A DNA stretch of 64,000 bases. Origin: Carettochelys insculpta (taxonomy: Eukaryota > Chordata > Testudines > Carettochelyidae). The notes under the pieces were generated by a model. The model saw only the letters and a program-made list of their open reading frames with translations. It made no database searches and had not been told where the DNA came from. The DNA is taken from contig NC_134138.1 in assembly GCF_033958435.1 (NCBI RefSeq), positions 184,981,298-185,045,297 of the forward strand, read 5' to 3'. A program made the translations under genes and the position numbers. This document shows positions 43,801 to 49,900 of the stretch, piece after piece. How positions within the stretch are numbered: position 1 is the first letter of the stretch; each line of letters starts with the position of its first letter.

Positions 43801-44840
43801 TGGCTAAGGCAATGCAGCACATTGATGTTTGTGACTCTCACTTGTTGTCTAGGAAGCCAGTGTGGTTTGAGGACACTGAAAATGTGACACCCTCCACAAT
43901 TATCACCTTTTACTCCACTTCCCTTTTAATTCAGTCTCTTTCATGGTGTCAGGACAGATATCAACATCTCTTATCTACTTTGCTCAACAATCTCTGCTAC
44001 CTTAGTTTACAGCGCCAGATCAATATACTGTATTTCATAGACCTCTTATTAGTGGTCAGTTGACTTGCTTCAGGTTAGCTTGCACTGTGACCCTTGCAGC
44101 TCAGGGGACTAAGCCAAGTCTCCACTGGAGCTGCAACATCCACACTGCCTGTTCTAACATGCTTCTCAGAGCACATCTTATCATCCCAGCTGCAGCACAG
44201 ACCTGGCCAAAAAGATTTGGAACTGAGAGCAGAGGATGCATTTTGAAAGCTCTCTCTTTAATTTTCTTGTAAGGAGAGCTGGTTAGCAACACATCAAATT
44301 ATGTTGCCCCAACTCGGCCCCCGCTCTAGTTAGTATAACTGCCAACCTCTAATCATTTGGTGTGATATTTTCAATGCCAGGTGTCTGTCACAAGCTGGGT
44401 TTTTGGAAAAAGTTTCAGGCAAAGTACCAGTTGGATATGTGAGTTTGGGATCTTAGAATTACTTGGCAGTGGAAGAGCTAAGAACTATTGCCATCACTGC
44501 CAATAAAAAGAACCCCAGTGAATTCTTCTTCATAAAAAGGGAAAATTTAGGATGATGTGAAAGTAAAAAACATGTGTTTTTCTCTAACTGGAAGGTTCCT
44601 CCCTCCACTATGACAAATACAAAAACTAGGGTCTCTCTATTGAACACCATGACTTTTAAAAGGACCTCAACACATCCTCTGGCTTTGCACCTGTAAAAGT
44701 CTGTCTACCTATAAACTCTCTTTATCTTGCAGGAGGCTGGCTGGCTGACAGGCATTAAAGAATCTGATTGGCTGCAATACACAGATGCAGTAACCTATAA
44801 GGGACTTTTCCCAGAGAACTTCACACAGCCCTTGGAGTAG
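1718..44840 (+). CDS. AMPH: Amphiphysin, 3' half of the gene (12 coding exons, stop codon included)
   Basis: Amphiphysin is a presynaptic membrane-bending adaptor of clathrin-mediated endocytosis: its N-BAR domain binds membrane, its middle binds clathrin and AP-2, and its SH3 domain recruits dynamin and synaptojanin. Only the middle and the SH3 domain are here; the N-BAR exons lie left of position 1. Joined exons are 1718-1825, 8307-8330, 10293-10316, 10602-12413, 12833-12865, 16780-16830, 19235-19363, 30601-30657, 33574-33726, 35498-35761, 39653-39754 and 44733-44840. The evidence is motif order matching the human protein as I remember it: [12 protein letters not shown], then [53 protein letters not shown] and [10 protein letters not shown]. 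All twelve exons are multiples of three with GT/AG borders. They total 954 codons before the stop, or 350 without the 604-codon exon. AMPH rather than the paralogue BIN1 is supported by this order and by the adjoining TRG genes. Confidence 0.95.
3895..4290. repeat. G-rich degenerate minisatellite
   Basis: A unit of roughly 55-60 bp recurs imperfectly. Each copy carries versions of 'tagctcaggg', 'acaggg' and 'ggggctgtgtgctggg'. The stop-free frames across it follow from the repetition. Confidence 0.6.
5334..5575. mobile_element. Palindromic SINE-like insertion with 12-bp target-site duplication
   Basis: Two inverted copies of a turtle SINE-like sequence ('gtcctgtggcacctt' left, 'aaggtgccacaggac' right) meet at a short centre near 5430. 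One end extends into 'ctaacatggctactcctg'. CAGATAAACATT at 5322-5333 is repeated exactly at 5576-5587, so the palindrome inserted as one unit. Confidence 0.8.
7030..7370. repeat. GC-rich degenerate tandem tract
   Basis: 'tggccccatgga', 'tgccagc' and 'ggctgcc' recur irregularly. Open frames exist on both strands with repetitive Gly/Ala/Arg or Leu/Pro products. I read it as a minisatellite and not a gene. Confidence 0.6.
7698..7785 (-). mobile_element. Truncated SINE-like copy
   Basis: It matches the family of the other palindromic elements ('cactaacaaaataactta', 'cgctttcgtgggaca'). Minus is assigned by the convention that 'gtgggtct...aaagctcat...ggtgc' reads plus. Confidence 0.6.
7850..8088 (-). 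mobile_element. CR1 LINE 3' fragment
   Basis: It reads, in reverse complement, the typical CR1 3' region seen again at 29310-29900 (tggacctttggtctgaccca). It is truncated, and lies about 220 bp before the PWDLW microexon. Confidence 0.75.
8307..8330 (+). CDS. AMPH: AMPH 24-nt microexon: second clathrin motif (PWDLW)
   Basis: The eight codons read TLPWDLWT. They are flanked by a pyrimidine-rich acceptor (ccccttttccag) and donor gtaaga. PWDLW is the second clathrin-binding motif of amphiphysins, a W-box, and the human protein has the same run. The exon is too short for ORF finders. It is phase 0 on both sides, so skipping it would delete the motif without a frameshift. Confidence 0.93.
8331..10292 (+). 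other. AMPH: AMPH intron, 2.0 kb
   Basis: AT-rich intronic sequence. No exon or recognisable mobile element was identified. Confidence 0.75.
10293..10316 (+). CDS. AMPH: AMPH 24-nt microexon (TSSELVQP)
   Basis: Eight phase-0 codons lie between an acceptor ending ccaaacag and the donor gtaagt. The product TSSELVQP matches the human run TSTDLVQP directly after the PWDLW motif. It is a second consecutive 24-nt symmetric exon. No binding motif is obvious in it. Confidence 0.9.
10602..12413 (+). CDS. AMPH: AMPH giant cassette exon, 604 codons, acidic and disordered, two DPW motifs
   Basis: The frame is open from 10569 through 12440. The acceptor follows a long pyrimidine tract and ends cttaaag; the donor is gaag-GAG/gtacct. 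Between them are exactly 1812 nt, phase 0 at both ends, so the exon can be included or skipped without shifting AMPH. The product is acidic and Ser/Thr-rich, with few hydrophobic stretches, so probably unstructured. A Glu/Lys-rich run lies near residues 147-157. Two DPW motifs lie at residues 444-446 and 457-459 ([18 protein letters not shown]); DPW binds the AP-2 appendage in epsins. Further tryptophans form [14 protein letters not shown] and [11 protein letters not shown] helix-like tail, [17 protein letters not shown], ends it. From memory, mammalian retina expresses very large amphiphysin I splice forms; I infer this is the turtle equivalent. That homology is not proven here. Confidence 0.85.
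12414..12832 (+). other. AMPH: AMPH intron, 419 bp
   Basis: The frame of the giant exon stays open for nine more codons (VPTPVCSIV) and stops with TAG at 12441-12443. Retention of this intron would therefore end the protein here. No repeats were seen. Confidence 0.75.
12833..12865 (+). CDS. AMPH: AMPH exon (11 codons, [11 protein letters not shown])
   Basis: This short phase-0 exon has acceptor cttctgttag and donor gtaaga. [11 protein letters not shown] aligns with human ASGGSFNGFTQ (from memory). It fixes the far side of the giant exon: in the short isoform TSSELVQP joins APSSTFNGF directly, as in the ordinary human protein. Confidence 0.93.
12866..16779 (+). other. AMPH: AMPH intron, 3.9 kb
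   Basis: Contains one terminal-inverted-repeat element (14782-15210). No further exon was recognised. Confidence 0.75.
14782..15210. mobile_element. MITE-like element, 'TCTGTCAACA' family, copy 1
   Basis: The ends are inverted: gctatggttacacta at the left, and the complement of an imperfect form (tagtataatcatagc) at the right. The interior is rich in 'tgtcaaca'-type words. A second copy lies at 33038-33453. No coding capacity was seen, so I infer a nonautonomous DNA transposon. Confidence 0.65.
16780..16830 (+). CDS. AMPH: AMPH exon (17 codons, [11 protein letters not shown])
   Basis: This phase-0 exon has a strong pyrimidine tract before acceptor tttcctag, and donor gtaagt. [17 protein letters not shown] corresponds to human DTSLFTMQTDQSMICNL. 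It is part of the linker between the clathrin/AP-2 motifs and the SH3 domain. Confidence 0.94.
16831..19234 (+). other. AMPH: AMPH intron, 2.4 kb
   Basis: AT-rich, with no clear repeat or exon. It ends in the pyrimidine-poor acceptor described for the next exon. Confidence 0.75.
19235..19363 (+). CDS. AMPH: AMPH Pro/Glu/Ala-rich linker exon (43 codons) with a weak acceptor
   Basis: The frame-fitting run [11 protein letters not shown] matches human EPKAEEPLAAV, and the donor is gtgagt. The acceptor ends in A-rich sequence (acaaactaattaag) with no pyrimidine tract directly before the AG; the closest is about 30 nt upstream. From memory, a human isoform lacks 42 residues in this same part of the protein. 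The weak acceptor fits a regulated cassette exon. Confidence 0.9.
20291..21345 (-). mobile_element. CR1 LINE, 5'-truncated, with decayed reverse transcriptase end
   Basis: On the minus strand, 21300-21079 encodes [18 protein letters not shown] and SAEDTKLGG, the reverse-transcriptase palm motifs of CR1. The usual FADD active site is SAED here, so the enzyme is dead. The 3' untranslated region runs on to about 20291, with the CR1 end words 'tagaattctatgattc' in reverse complement. Confidence 0.88.
21360..21570 (-). mobile_element. tRNA-derived SINE
   Basis: The minus strand reads 'agggatagctcagtggttt' near 21564, an A-box-like start, followed by a degenerate B-box and poly-A (a T run of about 18 on the plus strand). 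It has a CR1-like other end. It is not a tRNA gene, because the stems and anticodon loop do not fit. Confidence 0.6.
23198..23499. mobile_element. Palindromic SINE-like element with AT-only loop and 9-bp duplication
   Basis: The left arm (ending near 23290) and right arm (from about 23425) are inverted copies ('agcactttaaagacta' and 'tagtctttaaagtgct'). The loop is almost pure A/T. TTATAATGA flanks both sides (23189-23197 and 23500-23508). Confidence 0.75.
24320..24699. mobile_element. Palindromic SINE-like element with long loop and imperfect duplication
   Basis: The inverted arms carry 'gtagcactttaaagatta' at the left and its near complement at the right, with an unrelated loop of about 150 bp. 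The flanks tccattcacagtaaca (24304-24319) and tccatttacagtgaca (24700-24715) match at 14 of 16 positions. Confidence 0.72.
24803..24994. repeat. Foldback MITE-like repeat
   Basis: A near-complete palindrome of about 190 bp. 'ggttaccatatttgac' at the left pairs with 'aatatgttaatcc' at the right, and 'gtatcagtatctaccaact' pairs with 'agttggtagatgctgata'. Confidence 0.65.
25008..25427. mobile_element. 420-bp foldback MITE with GGCCGTTTCTACAC ends
   Basis: Terminal inverted repeats are ggccgtttctacac and gtgtagaaacggcc. The inverted pairing continues inward (acgtcacgtgatttggagtc against its complement near 25345-25360). CTT flanks both ends, a possible 3-bp duplication. ORFs on both strands are mirror images of each other. 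Confidence 0.75.
25830..25915. repeat. Small inverted repeat
   Basis: 'gtgggatttacagaagt' is followed about 40 bp later by its near complement 'acttctgtaaatcccat'. The origin is unknown. Confidence 0.55.
27823..28080. mobile_element. MITE-like fragment(s)
   Basis: It starts 'gggtatgtctctacttc' and includes 'ggtctatactaggg', the end words of the GTCTACACT-type elements seen elsewhere in the window. The boundary between one and two fragments is unclear. Confidence 0.45.
29026..29105. repeat. Tandem duplication, 2 x 40 bp
   Basis: Units 29026-29065 and 29066-29105 differ by one base. It is a simple local duplication inside the AMPH intron. Confidence 0.9.
29310..29900 (+). mobile_element. CR1 LINE 3' end
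   Basis: This is a plus-strand CR1 tail. It encodes remnants such as [20 protein letters not shown] and ends in the common 3' untranslated words 'tggacctttggtctgaccca' and 'tatggctgttcttatgttct'. It is strongly 5'-truncated. Confidence 0.88.
30601..30657 (+). CDS. AMPH: AMPH acidic linker exon (19 codons)
   Basis: This phase-0 exon has acceptor tttttaagcag and donor gtaaat. [19 protein letters not shown] has the acidic, Thr-rich composition of the mammalian linker and sits in the right order, but it aligns only loosely. It follows an intron of 11.2 kb. The call rests on the splice sites, the phase and the position. Confidence 0.82.
31179..31580. mobile_element. MITE with GGCTACGTCTACACT ends
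   Basis: Terminal inverted repeats are ggctacgtctacactt and gtagtgtagacgtagcc. The interior has mirrored 'tttttcaaaaaag' blocks. No protein is encoded. Confidence 0.75.
32002..32375. mobile_element. Palindromic SINE-like composite
   Basis: 'cacttccagcagctgat' and 'gaggtgtgaac' at the left are mirrored by 'gttcacacctcc' and 'agctgctggaagtg' at 32130-32165. The right side runs on into a full SINE-like arm ending 'aaggtgccacaggac'. The centre repeats 'tagccaactac'. No clean duplication was found. Confidence 0.65.
33038..33453. mobile_element. MITE-like element, 'TCTGTCAACA' family, copy 2
   Basis: The ends are gcttatggttacacta and the inverted tagtgtaaccgtagc. It shares interior sequence with the 14782-15210 copy. 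It lies 120 bp before an AMPH exon. Confidence 0.68.
33574..33726 (+). CDS. AMPH: AMPH Ala/Glu-rich linker exon (51 codons)
   Basis: This phase-0 exon has acceptor ttggctgtag and donor gtaaga. It encodes a low-complexity Ala/Glu/Val run ([14 protein letters not shown]) followed by acidic sequence ([20 protein letters not shown]). It begins with an ATG codon, but this is an internal Met and not a start, because the AG before it is a good acceptor. Composition resembles the human AEGAPGEEAEAE region, where the residues are poorly conserved. Confidence 0.88.
33727..35497 (+). other. AMPH: AMPH intron, 1.8 kb
   Basis: No repeat family or exon was identified with confidence. An inverted 'ccactgacactagtgg' lies near 35098. 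Confidence 0.75.
35498..35761 (+). CDS. AMPH: AMPH linker exon (88 codons) ending in PPGFLFK
   Basis: The acceptor is gttttccag and the donor gtcagc, a weaker form. The conserved start [17 protein letters not shown] corresponds to human EKVIPSVVIEPASN, and the end MPPGFLFK to human LPPGFLYK just before the SH3 domain. The middle is acidic and variable. Two donor-like sites lie inside it in phase 0: GTGAGT at 35579 and GTAAGT at 35657. Using the second would remove 35 codons in frame. Confidence 0.95.
35961..36288. mobile_element. MITE with GGTTGAACCTCTCTA ends, copy 1
   Basis: The terminal inverted repeats (taggttgaacctctctaa at the left; the inverse of tagacaggttcaac at the right) and 'tctggtctggca' blocks identify a family that recurs inverted at 56287-56612. 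Confidence 0.7.
37188..37328 (+). mobile_element. CR1 LINE 3' end, short
   Basis: A typical CR1 terminus: 'ttggactagttggccacctg', 'ggtctcttccaactc' and the end 'cttctatggttctat'. Confidence 0.85.
38185..39390 (+). mobile_element. Decayed non-LTR retrotransposon, reverse transcriptase and 3' end, (GAT)n tail
   Basis: Translations show RT motif A ([13 protein letters not shown] near 38290-38330), motif B ([13 protein letters not shown], 38470-38508) and the intact catalytic FADD in [12 protein letters not shown] (about 38590-38625). FTYLGSYIM and [20 protein letters not shown] follow, with the C-terminal region usual for RTE/L2-like LINEs. A frameshift near 38430 and several stops (38727 on) break it. 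It ends in ttattgatgatgatgatga, the tandem-trinucleotide tail of such elements. It is clearly different from CR1; the exact clade is not certain. Confidence 0.85.
39653..39754 (+). CDS. AMPH: AMPH exon: first half of the SH3 domain
   Basis: This phase-0 exon of 34 codons has acceptor tttccttcag and donor gtaaac. [19 protein letters not shown] carries the SH3 ALYDY-like motif, the acidic RT loop and the L-K-x-G-D turn. From family knowledge, the AMPH SH3 domain binds PxRPxR motifs in the dynamin proline-rich domain. Confidence 0.96.
40162..40420. mobile_element. MITE-like fragment (GCCGTGTCTACACGTGC)
   Basis: The left end agccgtgtctacacgtgc is mirrored by 'gtatagacacgggcact' near 40320-40337. 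The right boundary is uncertain. Confidence 0.5.
40732..41012. mobile_element. MITE-like fragment
   Basis: Words such as 'ggatcgacattcc', 'agattgatcttctgagg' and the end 'ccatactataggcctggcc' resemble the 27823-28080 element. No coding potential was seen. Confidence 0.45.
43150..43440 (+). mobile_element. tRNA-derived SINE
   Basis: 'tagccagtggttaaagc' (A-box-like) and 'gggttcaaattccc' (B-box-like) lie about 45 bp apart, as in a tRNA head, and run into unrelated sequence with no tRNA 3' half. Confidence 0.5.
43495..43738. repeat. MITE-like tract
   Basis: 'ggctataacttatg' is mirrored by 'cataagttacagc', and the right end 'gggtgtagactagcccc' is typical of the GTCTACAC families. The boundaries are soft. 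Confidence 0.4.
44733..44840 (+). CDS. AMPH: AMPH last coding exon: second half of the SH3 domain and stop
   Basis: The acceptor is tatcttgcag. Thirty-five codons are followed by TAG at 44838-44840. [14 protein letters not shown] and [10 protein letters not shown] hold the conserved SH3 Trp, the n-Src/distal region and the Pro/Tyr ligand-groove residues. The protein ends in TQPLE, against human TRRLD. Confidence 0.97.
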   Translation, partial: EAGWLTGIKESDWLQYTDAVTYKGLFPENFTQPLE

Positions 44841-45840
44841 TTCTCAACTCAGGCCTAACAGTGTTGTCAGAAGCTGTCTGTAGGTTTTTAAATCTCTTTG
44901 AAACAGAGGAGCCCACTTTTATAGTTAAACTGCTAATGGTTTACAGACTGGTGCTAGACGAAGCTTGGTGAAACATATCAAATCAGCATGAAAGTTAAGC
45001 TAGCATTGTCTGAAATATTAAGAGATATGTCCTTATTCGTTCACACGTATGTGGCAACGGGTTTGTGTGCGCTTTGTCGGAGCTATGGTGATCCTGTATT
45101 TGATCCTTTCCCATGGAATCTAAAATTAGCCTCCTCACTACCAGAACCTTAACTTCTCTGCACTAAATGTATTGTATTGAGTTGCTGCACTACAGAAGAT
45201 TTTTATTAGTAACCCTTTAGTAATGAGGTCAAACTGTTAAGTTTCATGTGTTTAAAAAAATGAACTGCTGCAAAGTTTGTCAATGTTATTTTTGAACATA
45301 TATACACATGTATGCTTGTGTGTATATAACTGCATACAGATCCATATGCATTAACATGTTACCCTCCACTGTAGTTCTTTGGCTCTGTAATATCACTGAT
45401 AGATGCATTGCTCTTAGATGGTCTGGCATTTCAGTAAATAGTTTTGTTCCAGAACAAAGCTAGCTGCTCTATTGCCAAAACATTATACAATATCCGTGGT
45501 TGTAATGTGAAAGTTTCATGCTGAAATGAACAATTATAACAATCACATTCAAAGCTGCTAAAACATTGGAAGGCATGGTTCCACCTCTTCTATTTCTAGC
45601 TGCAATAGTTTGAGATTGTGTGGATGAAATGGCTGTAATGCTAACCTATAATTGGCTGAATTATGAAAACAAAATATCTAAGGACAACAACAAACAATAT
45701 ATTTTCACTATATATATTTATGCAGCACACCTTCACAGATCCTTTAAAATAAGGTATATAATGTATGCTGTACCAAGTCATCTGTAAACAATTATGTTTT
45801 TCAGTGTTGTGTCATTCAAAATAAATCTTTGATCCAAAGA
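44841..45840 (+). other. AMPH: AMPH 3' untranslated region (inferred extent)
   Basis: This is about 1.0 kb of AT-rich, noncoding sequence after the stop, without recognisable transposons. The right edge is set by the canonical poly(A) signal at 45820. A longer 3' UTR is possible, but no equally clear signal was noted nearby. Confidence 0.65.
45820..45825 (+). terminator. AMPH: AMPH polyadenylation signal AATAAA
   Basis: A canonical AATAAA lies 980 nt after the stop codon, with cleavage expected 10-30 nt later. This is inferred from position and motif only. Confidence 0.6.
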
Positions 45841-46289
45841 AGCTGTTTAAGAGTATTTTGATGTTATGATTATACTAATTCCAATTTAATGAAGCACAAT
45901 TCTTTTTCTTCCCCTGCCCCAGATATCCATATGAATGGCTTCTACCACAAACCATCTCACATCTACTCTTCAAATAGAATTAATTTATTTTACAGCTCTA
46001 GCCCTCAATTAATTTGACCACAATGAGCGAAGGAGCTTACCTGCGATTTGCTGAAATCACAAATACAGCTCACAGTTTTTAATTCGGCATGCTTTGTTTG
46101 TTTACTTTATTTTGAATATGAATCTTTAAAAAGAGTCTTTCAAGAACTGCATTGTTTGTGGAGACTGTAGATCTTGTGGATCATCATATATTTTCTTAGA
46201 GCTTTGGCTTCTTTTCTTGATGCAAATGTAGTACCCAGAGGCACTGAGACCTCATCTGGGGTGAATGAAGTCTCTGCTCTACATCCTCA

Positions 46290-46475
46290 GCTGAGAGGCA
46301 GCTGGCCTTTAGCTCATGTGGTAGAGTGCAGGGCTTTAGACCCGATGCTCGCAGGGTCTGTCGCTGGTGCCATTTATTGCCTGACTAGGATTCTTGGTCT
46401 TGTAACTCCTCCAAGGCTAGAAGTCCTTGTCTTTGATCCAGAGTTAAAGATCGCCTTTGTGAACCAAAGCTGTTA
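46290..46475 (+). mobile_element. tRNA-derived SINE
   Basis: 'tttagctcatgtggtagag' and 'gctcgcagggtctgtcgc' form a tRNA-like head with degraded boxes. The following sequence is not tRNA. Confidence 0.5.
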
Positions 46476-47576
46476 ATCAGATTTTGTCTGGTGCAGTAGG
46501 TCCAAATTATACTTCCACATATTCAGGGTGGTCAGTGAGACCCAGTGTTGCTTTTGTGTGTCACAGATTTAATGGTTGCATGTTCCACATTGCTTTAAAT
46601 GGTGTTTAACATCATACATTTTCTGTAAAACAGTAAAAAAAAAAAAAAAAATCTGTATTAAAGGAGCATGCTCACCTCTTTCCTGGAACCATTGCTGTTC
46701 TCCTGATAGTAAGTGACTGAGGACTCCAGGCCCTATTGACGCAGAAAAATAGAGGACATATTTGAACCAGCTGTACATGGTTATCAGGTTAATGTCTTCA
46801 TTTAGCCAAAGCTGACTGTACTCTGTATATCTGATACATTCTCAGATGCATTTAATACTCCGAGGTATCCCATGCCCTAGGGATCCATGTTGTTGGTTTA
46901 GGGCAATGAGGCCAACACAAGAATTTACCCAAAGAGTGTATATATTTAAAATAGGAAAGGTCTGATCTGGAGTGAACAGCCATCATGGATCCTTTCGGAC
47001 ACACTCCACATAAATACTATGTGACTATTCTTTTCATCTTGCAATTTTTCCTCATTTTCAAAAGAAAAGTGGCAGTTCACATGTCAACAGGATACCAGAA
47101 ATAAGAAAAAGACCCACTAATAATAGCCCAGCAGCCAGTCACGCTCATGTCTGTATAAGGGTTCTGTGTGACATCTTACTGCCAAGTGTAGCTGATATGT
47201 CCATGGTGGGGAGCACTTCCTCCATTGCTTTTTCCAGTCCTTCTAAGTCACTGTTGTACATGGCCAGCAGGCAGCCAGGGATACAGTTGTGAAGGGAGGT
47301 TTCAGGTACCTGCCCGAAGCGTGCCAGCCTCTGGCAAGTCTAATTTCAGATTGGTACTGCCAGAGTCAGATGAAAGGGCATCCCACATTTGTGCACACAG
47401 TTACTACTTGCAACCAAGCAGGCATGACTCGGAAGGGCTGGAGCAGCAACAGTCCAACAGCAAGAGTCCATCAATGCTTTCTGTCCCTGCCAGGCAAAAA
47501 GTAGGGAAAGAGAGATATGAGGAAGGAGGTAATGGGTGAGTTGAAATATTTAAACGTCCTCTAGAGGAAGACAGTG

Positions 47577-48055
47577 TCGGAGGGGTAGCCATGTTAGTCT
47601 GGATCTGTAACAGCAACGAAGGGTCCTGTGGCACCTTATAGACTAACAGAAAAGTTTTGAGCATGAGCTTTCGTGAGCACAGACTCACTTCATCAGATGC
47701 TGGTCTTGGAAATCTGCAGGGCCAGGTATAAATAAGCTAGAGCAAGGGTGGGGATAACAAGGTTAGCTCACCTCAGAAAGGGTGAGGCTTACTACCAGCA
47801 GTTGATCTGGAGGTGTGAACACCAAGGGAGGGGAAGCTGCTTCTATATTTAGCCTCCAGATCAACTGCTGGTAGTAAGCCTCACCCTTTCTGAGTGAGCT
47901 AACCTTGTTATCCCCACCCTTGCTCTGGCTTATTTATACCTGGCCCTGCAGATTTCCAAGACCAGCATCTGATGAAGTGAGTCTGTGCTCACGAAAGCTC
48001 ATGCTCAAAACTTTTCTGTTAGTCTATAAGGTGCCACAGGACCCTTCGTTGCTGT
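47577..48055. mobile_element. 479-bp near-perfect palindrome with exact 15-bp target-site duplication
   Basis: The arms 47609-47813 and 47853-48056 are inverted copies with only a few differences, around a loop of about 40 bp. A 32-bp extension ('ggggtagccatgttagtct') occurs only at the left end. TAGAGGAAGACAGTG at 47562-47576 is exactly repeated at 48056-48070. The outer parts of the arms are the same SINE-like family as at 5334 and 32002. Confidence 0.88.
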
Positions 48056-48159
48056 TAGAGGAAGACAGTGGTTGTAGAAGAAGGAAGGGAGAAATGAGAA
48101 TGAGGGGATTTCCTTTTTTATTGGCAAGGGAGTGGGGGTGTTAGAGCAGCCATCTTTGA

Positions 48160-49900
48160 GGATTTGAAGGAGAAAAGTTACTTACCAGATAGTATCTTGA
48201 GTTCTTTTGTCTGTGGGATGGTTTGTGCCTATGAACACCCAAGTGGACAGTGCAAAGCAGTTTCTACTGGCTGGTGCCTGTAAAGAGCAACACCTCCTGC
48301 CTCCAGGTAAGGACATAAAAGGGAGGTGTAAACCTGCTGCCCACTCACTCTGGTCTCAACTGCAGAGCAGACCCTCTGCTGCGGAGAGGAAGGAGGGCAG
48401 GAGAAGGCTCACCCATAGCAACAAAACATCAAAACTCAAAATATTGAAAGGCAAATAACCTCTTCTCTTCCTTTGAGTATACATCCCCACCAGCTGCTAC
48501 ACTTTGGGTTACTGCTTGGGCATGTCCTAATGAGGAGGTGAGTGCTGAGGAAGCTAATCCAAGATGTTTTGGAGGACTGCAGCACCAAAAGCAGTATCAT
48601 CCCTGGAAGCTGGTAAGGTGCCGATGTTGCTGCAAGACTAAGTTGCAATCCTACAACTTTCTGTAACGGGGCCATCGTTCAGCAGAACTTTGGACGAGGA
48701 CTGAGCTCTAGTGGAATTTGTTCTTGGGGGGCAGCATCCAACTCGATCCATCGCATGTTAAGATGGGAACTCAAAACCAGCCTTAAAAAGTCTGAGTAGA
48801 AGTAGATTGTGCCATCATCCTCTCTGCAAATGACAAATAGTCTAGAAAAGGCAGGTCTAAGACCTTCCAGTCCAAGGTGGAAGATGAGGGCCCCTCTGAC
48901 ATCTACTGTATTAGTTCGTGCTCCTTTGTGAGAGGTAAGAGGCTTAAGGTAGATTGCTGGCAGTCAAATCTTTTGATTAAATGCGGCATTCAAAAAAGAT
49001 CTTTAGGAGGACGAGGGGATGGGGTACACAGTGTTACCTTGTCTTTATGAAAGGTGGCATAAAGTGGGTCAGCCATAAGAATATTGAGCTCTCTCATTTG
49101 TCTAGCTGAAGCAATTGCTATGGAGAAGTAATTCTTGGAGAAGAGGTGGAGAAGAGATCAGGTAGTGATTAGCTGAAATAAAAGCCTCCTCAGGGCCCAG
49201 ACAACCAAAATGAAGTCCCACTCAGGAGCCAGGTTCCCTACAAGGGGAAGCAAGCTGCGTAAGGCCTTGAGGAATCCAACTGTAGCAGGGTGGGTAAAGA
49301 GCGAGAAGCCATTGATAGGGGAGAAGAATGTGGTTGTAGTGGCCAAAATGGACTTTGAGCCGATTGATAGAACTGGCTTCTTTAAATCCAACAGGTTTTT
49401 CAAGATTTTTGGAGAGCAAAACAGCTAAGGCTTGGGAAGGGTGAATGGAACACTGGGACTGGAAGTATTTCCACCTTTGAAGGTAAGCTTTGATATGCTC
49501 TATTGATGTAAAAGATTTCCTGTTAGATAGGAGAACTGACTGGACCATATCTGAACAGGTTAGCTCCATCTTCAAGAACAATCTTGGAACCATGCTCACA
49601 GGTTCAAAAAGGAGGGTTTGAGGTGGATTAGTGTCTCTTAATTCTGCCACAGGGGCTCCTTCCTGAGAGGCATTTCCTAAGAGAGATGAAGGATAGAAGA
49701 GGGTGCTATAAGGATAGCAGTCTTTGACACCATTTGAGTAAAGTCTTTAGGAGCAGAGGTAGTGGCACGTAAGCCTGCAATAGGCTACAGGACCACAGTG
49801 TTATGAGGAGATCTCCCAATGAGTTGCAGCCAGAGCCTTCCTTGCAGCAGAAAAGACAGCATTCCACACTGTTCAAACTGGCAAAGAAATTGTTTCTGCA
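48160..49900. repeat. Possible old interspersed element
   Basis: Phrases such as 'agttacttaccagatagta' and 'cttcctttgagtatacat' recall interspersed repeats I have seen in turtle sequence. No intact ORF, terminal repeat or boundary was found, so this is a tentative call. Confidence 0.3.

Larger units (their letters stand above)
39755..44732 (+). other. AMPH: AMPH intron, 5.0 kb, splitting the SH3 domain
   Basis: Contains MITE-like fragments and one tRNA-derived SINE. No additional exon was recognised. Confidence 0.75.

Noticed and set aside
46290..46370. A tRNA gene
   Set aside because: Only the A- and B-box-like head is tRNA-like; the stems and anticodon loop do not form, so it is a SINE. 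The same holds for 43150 and 21564.
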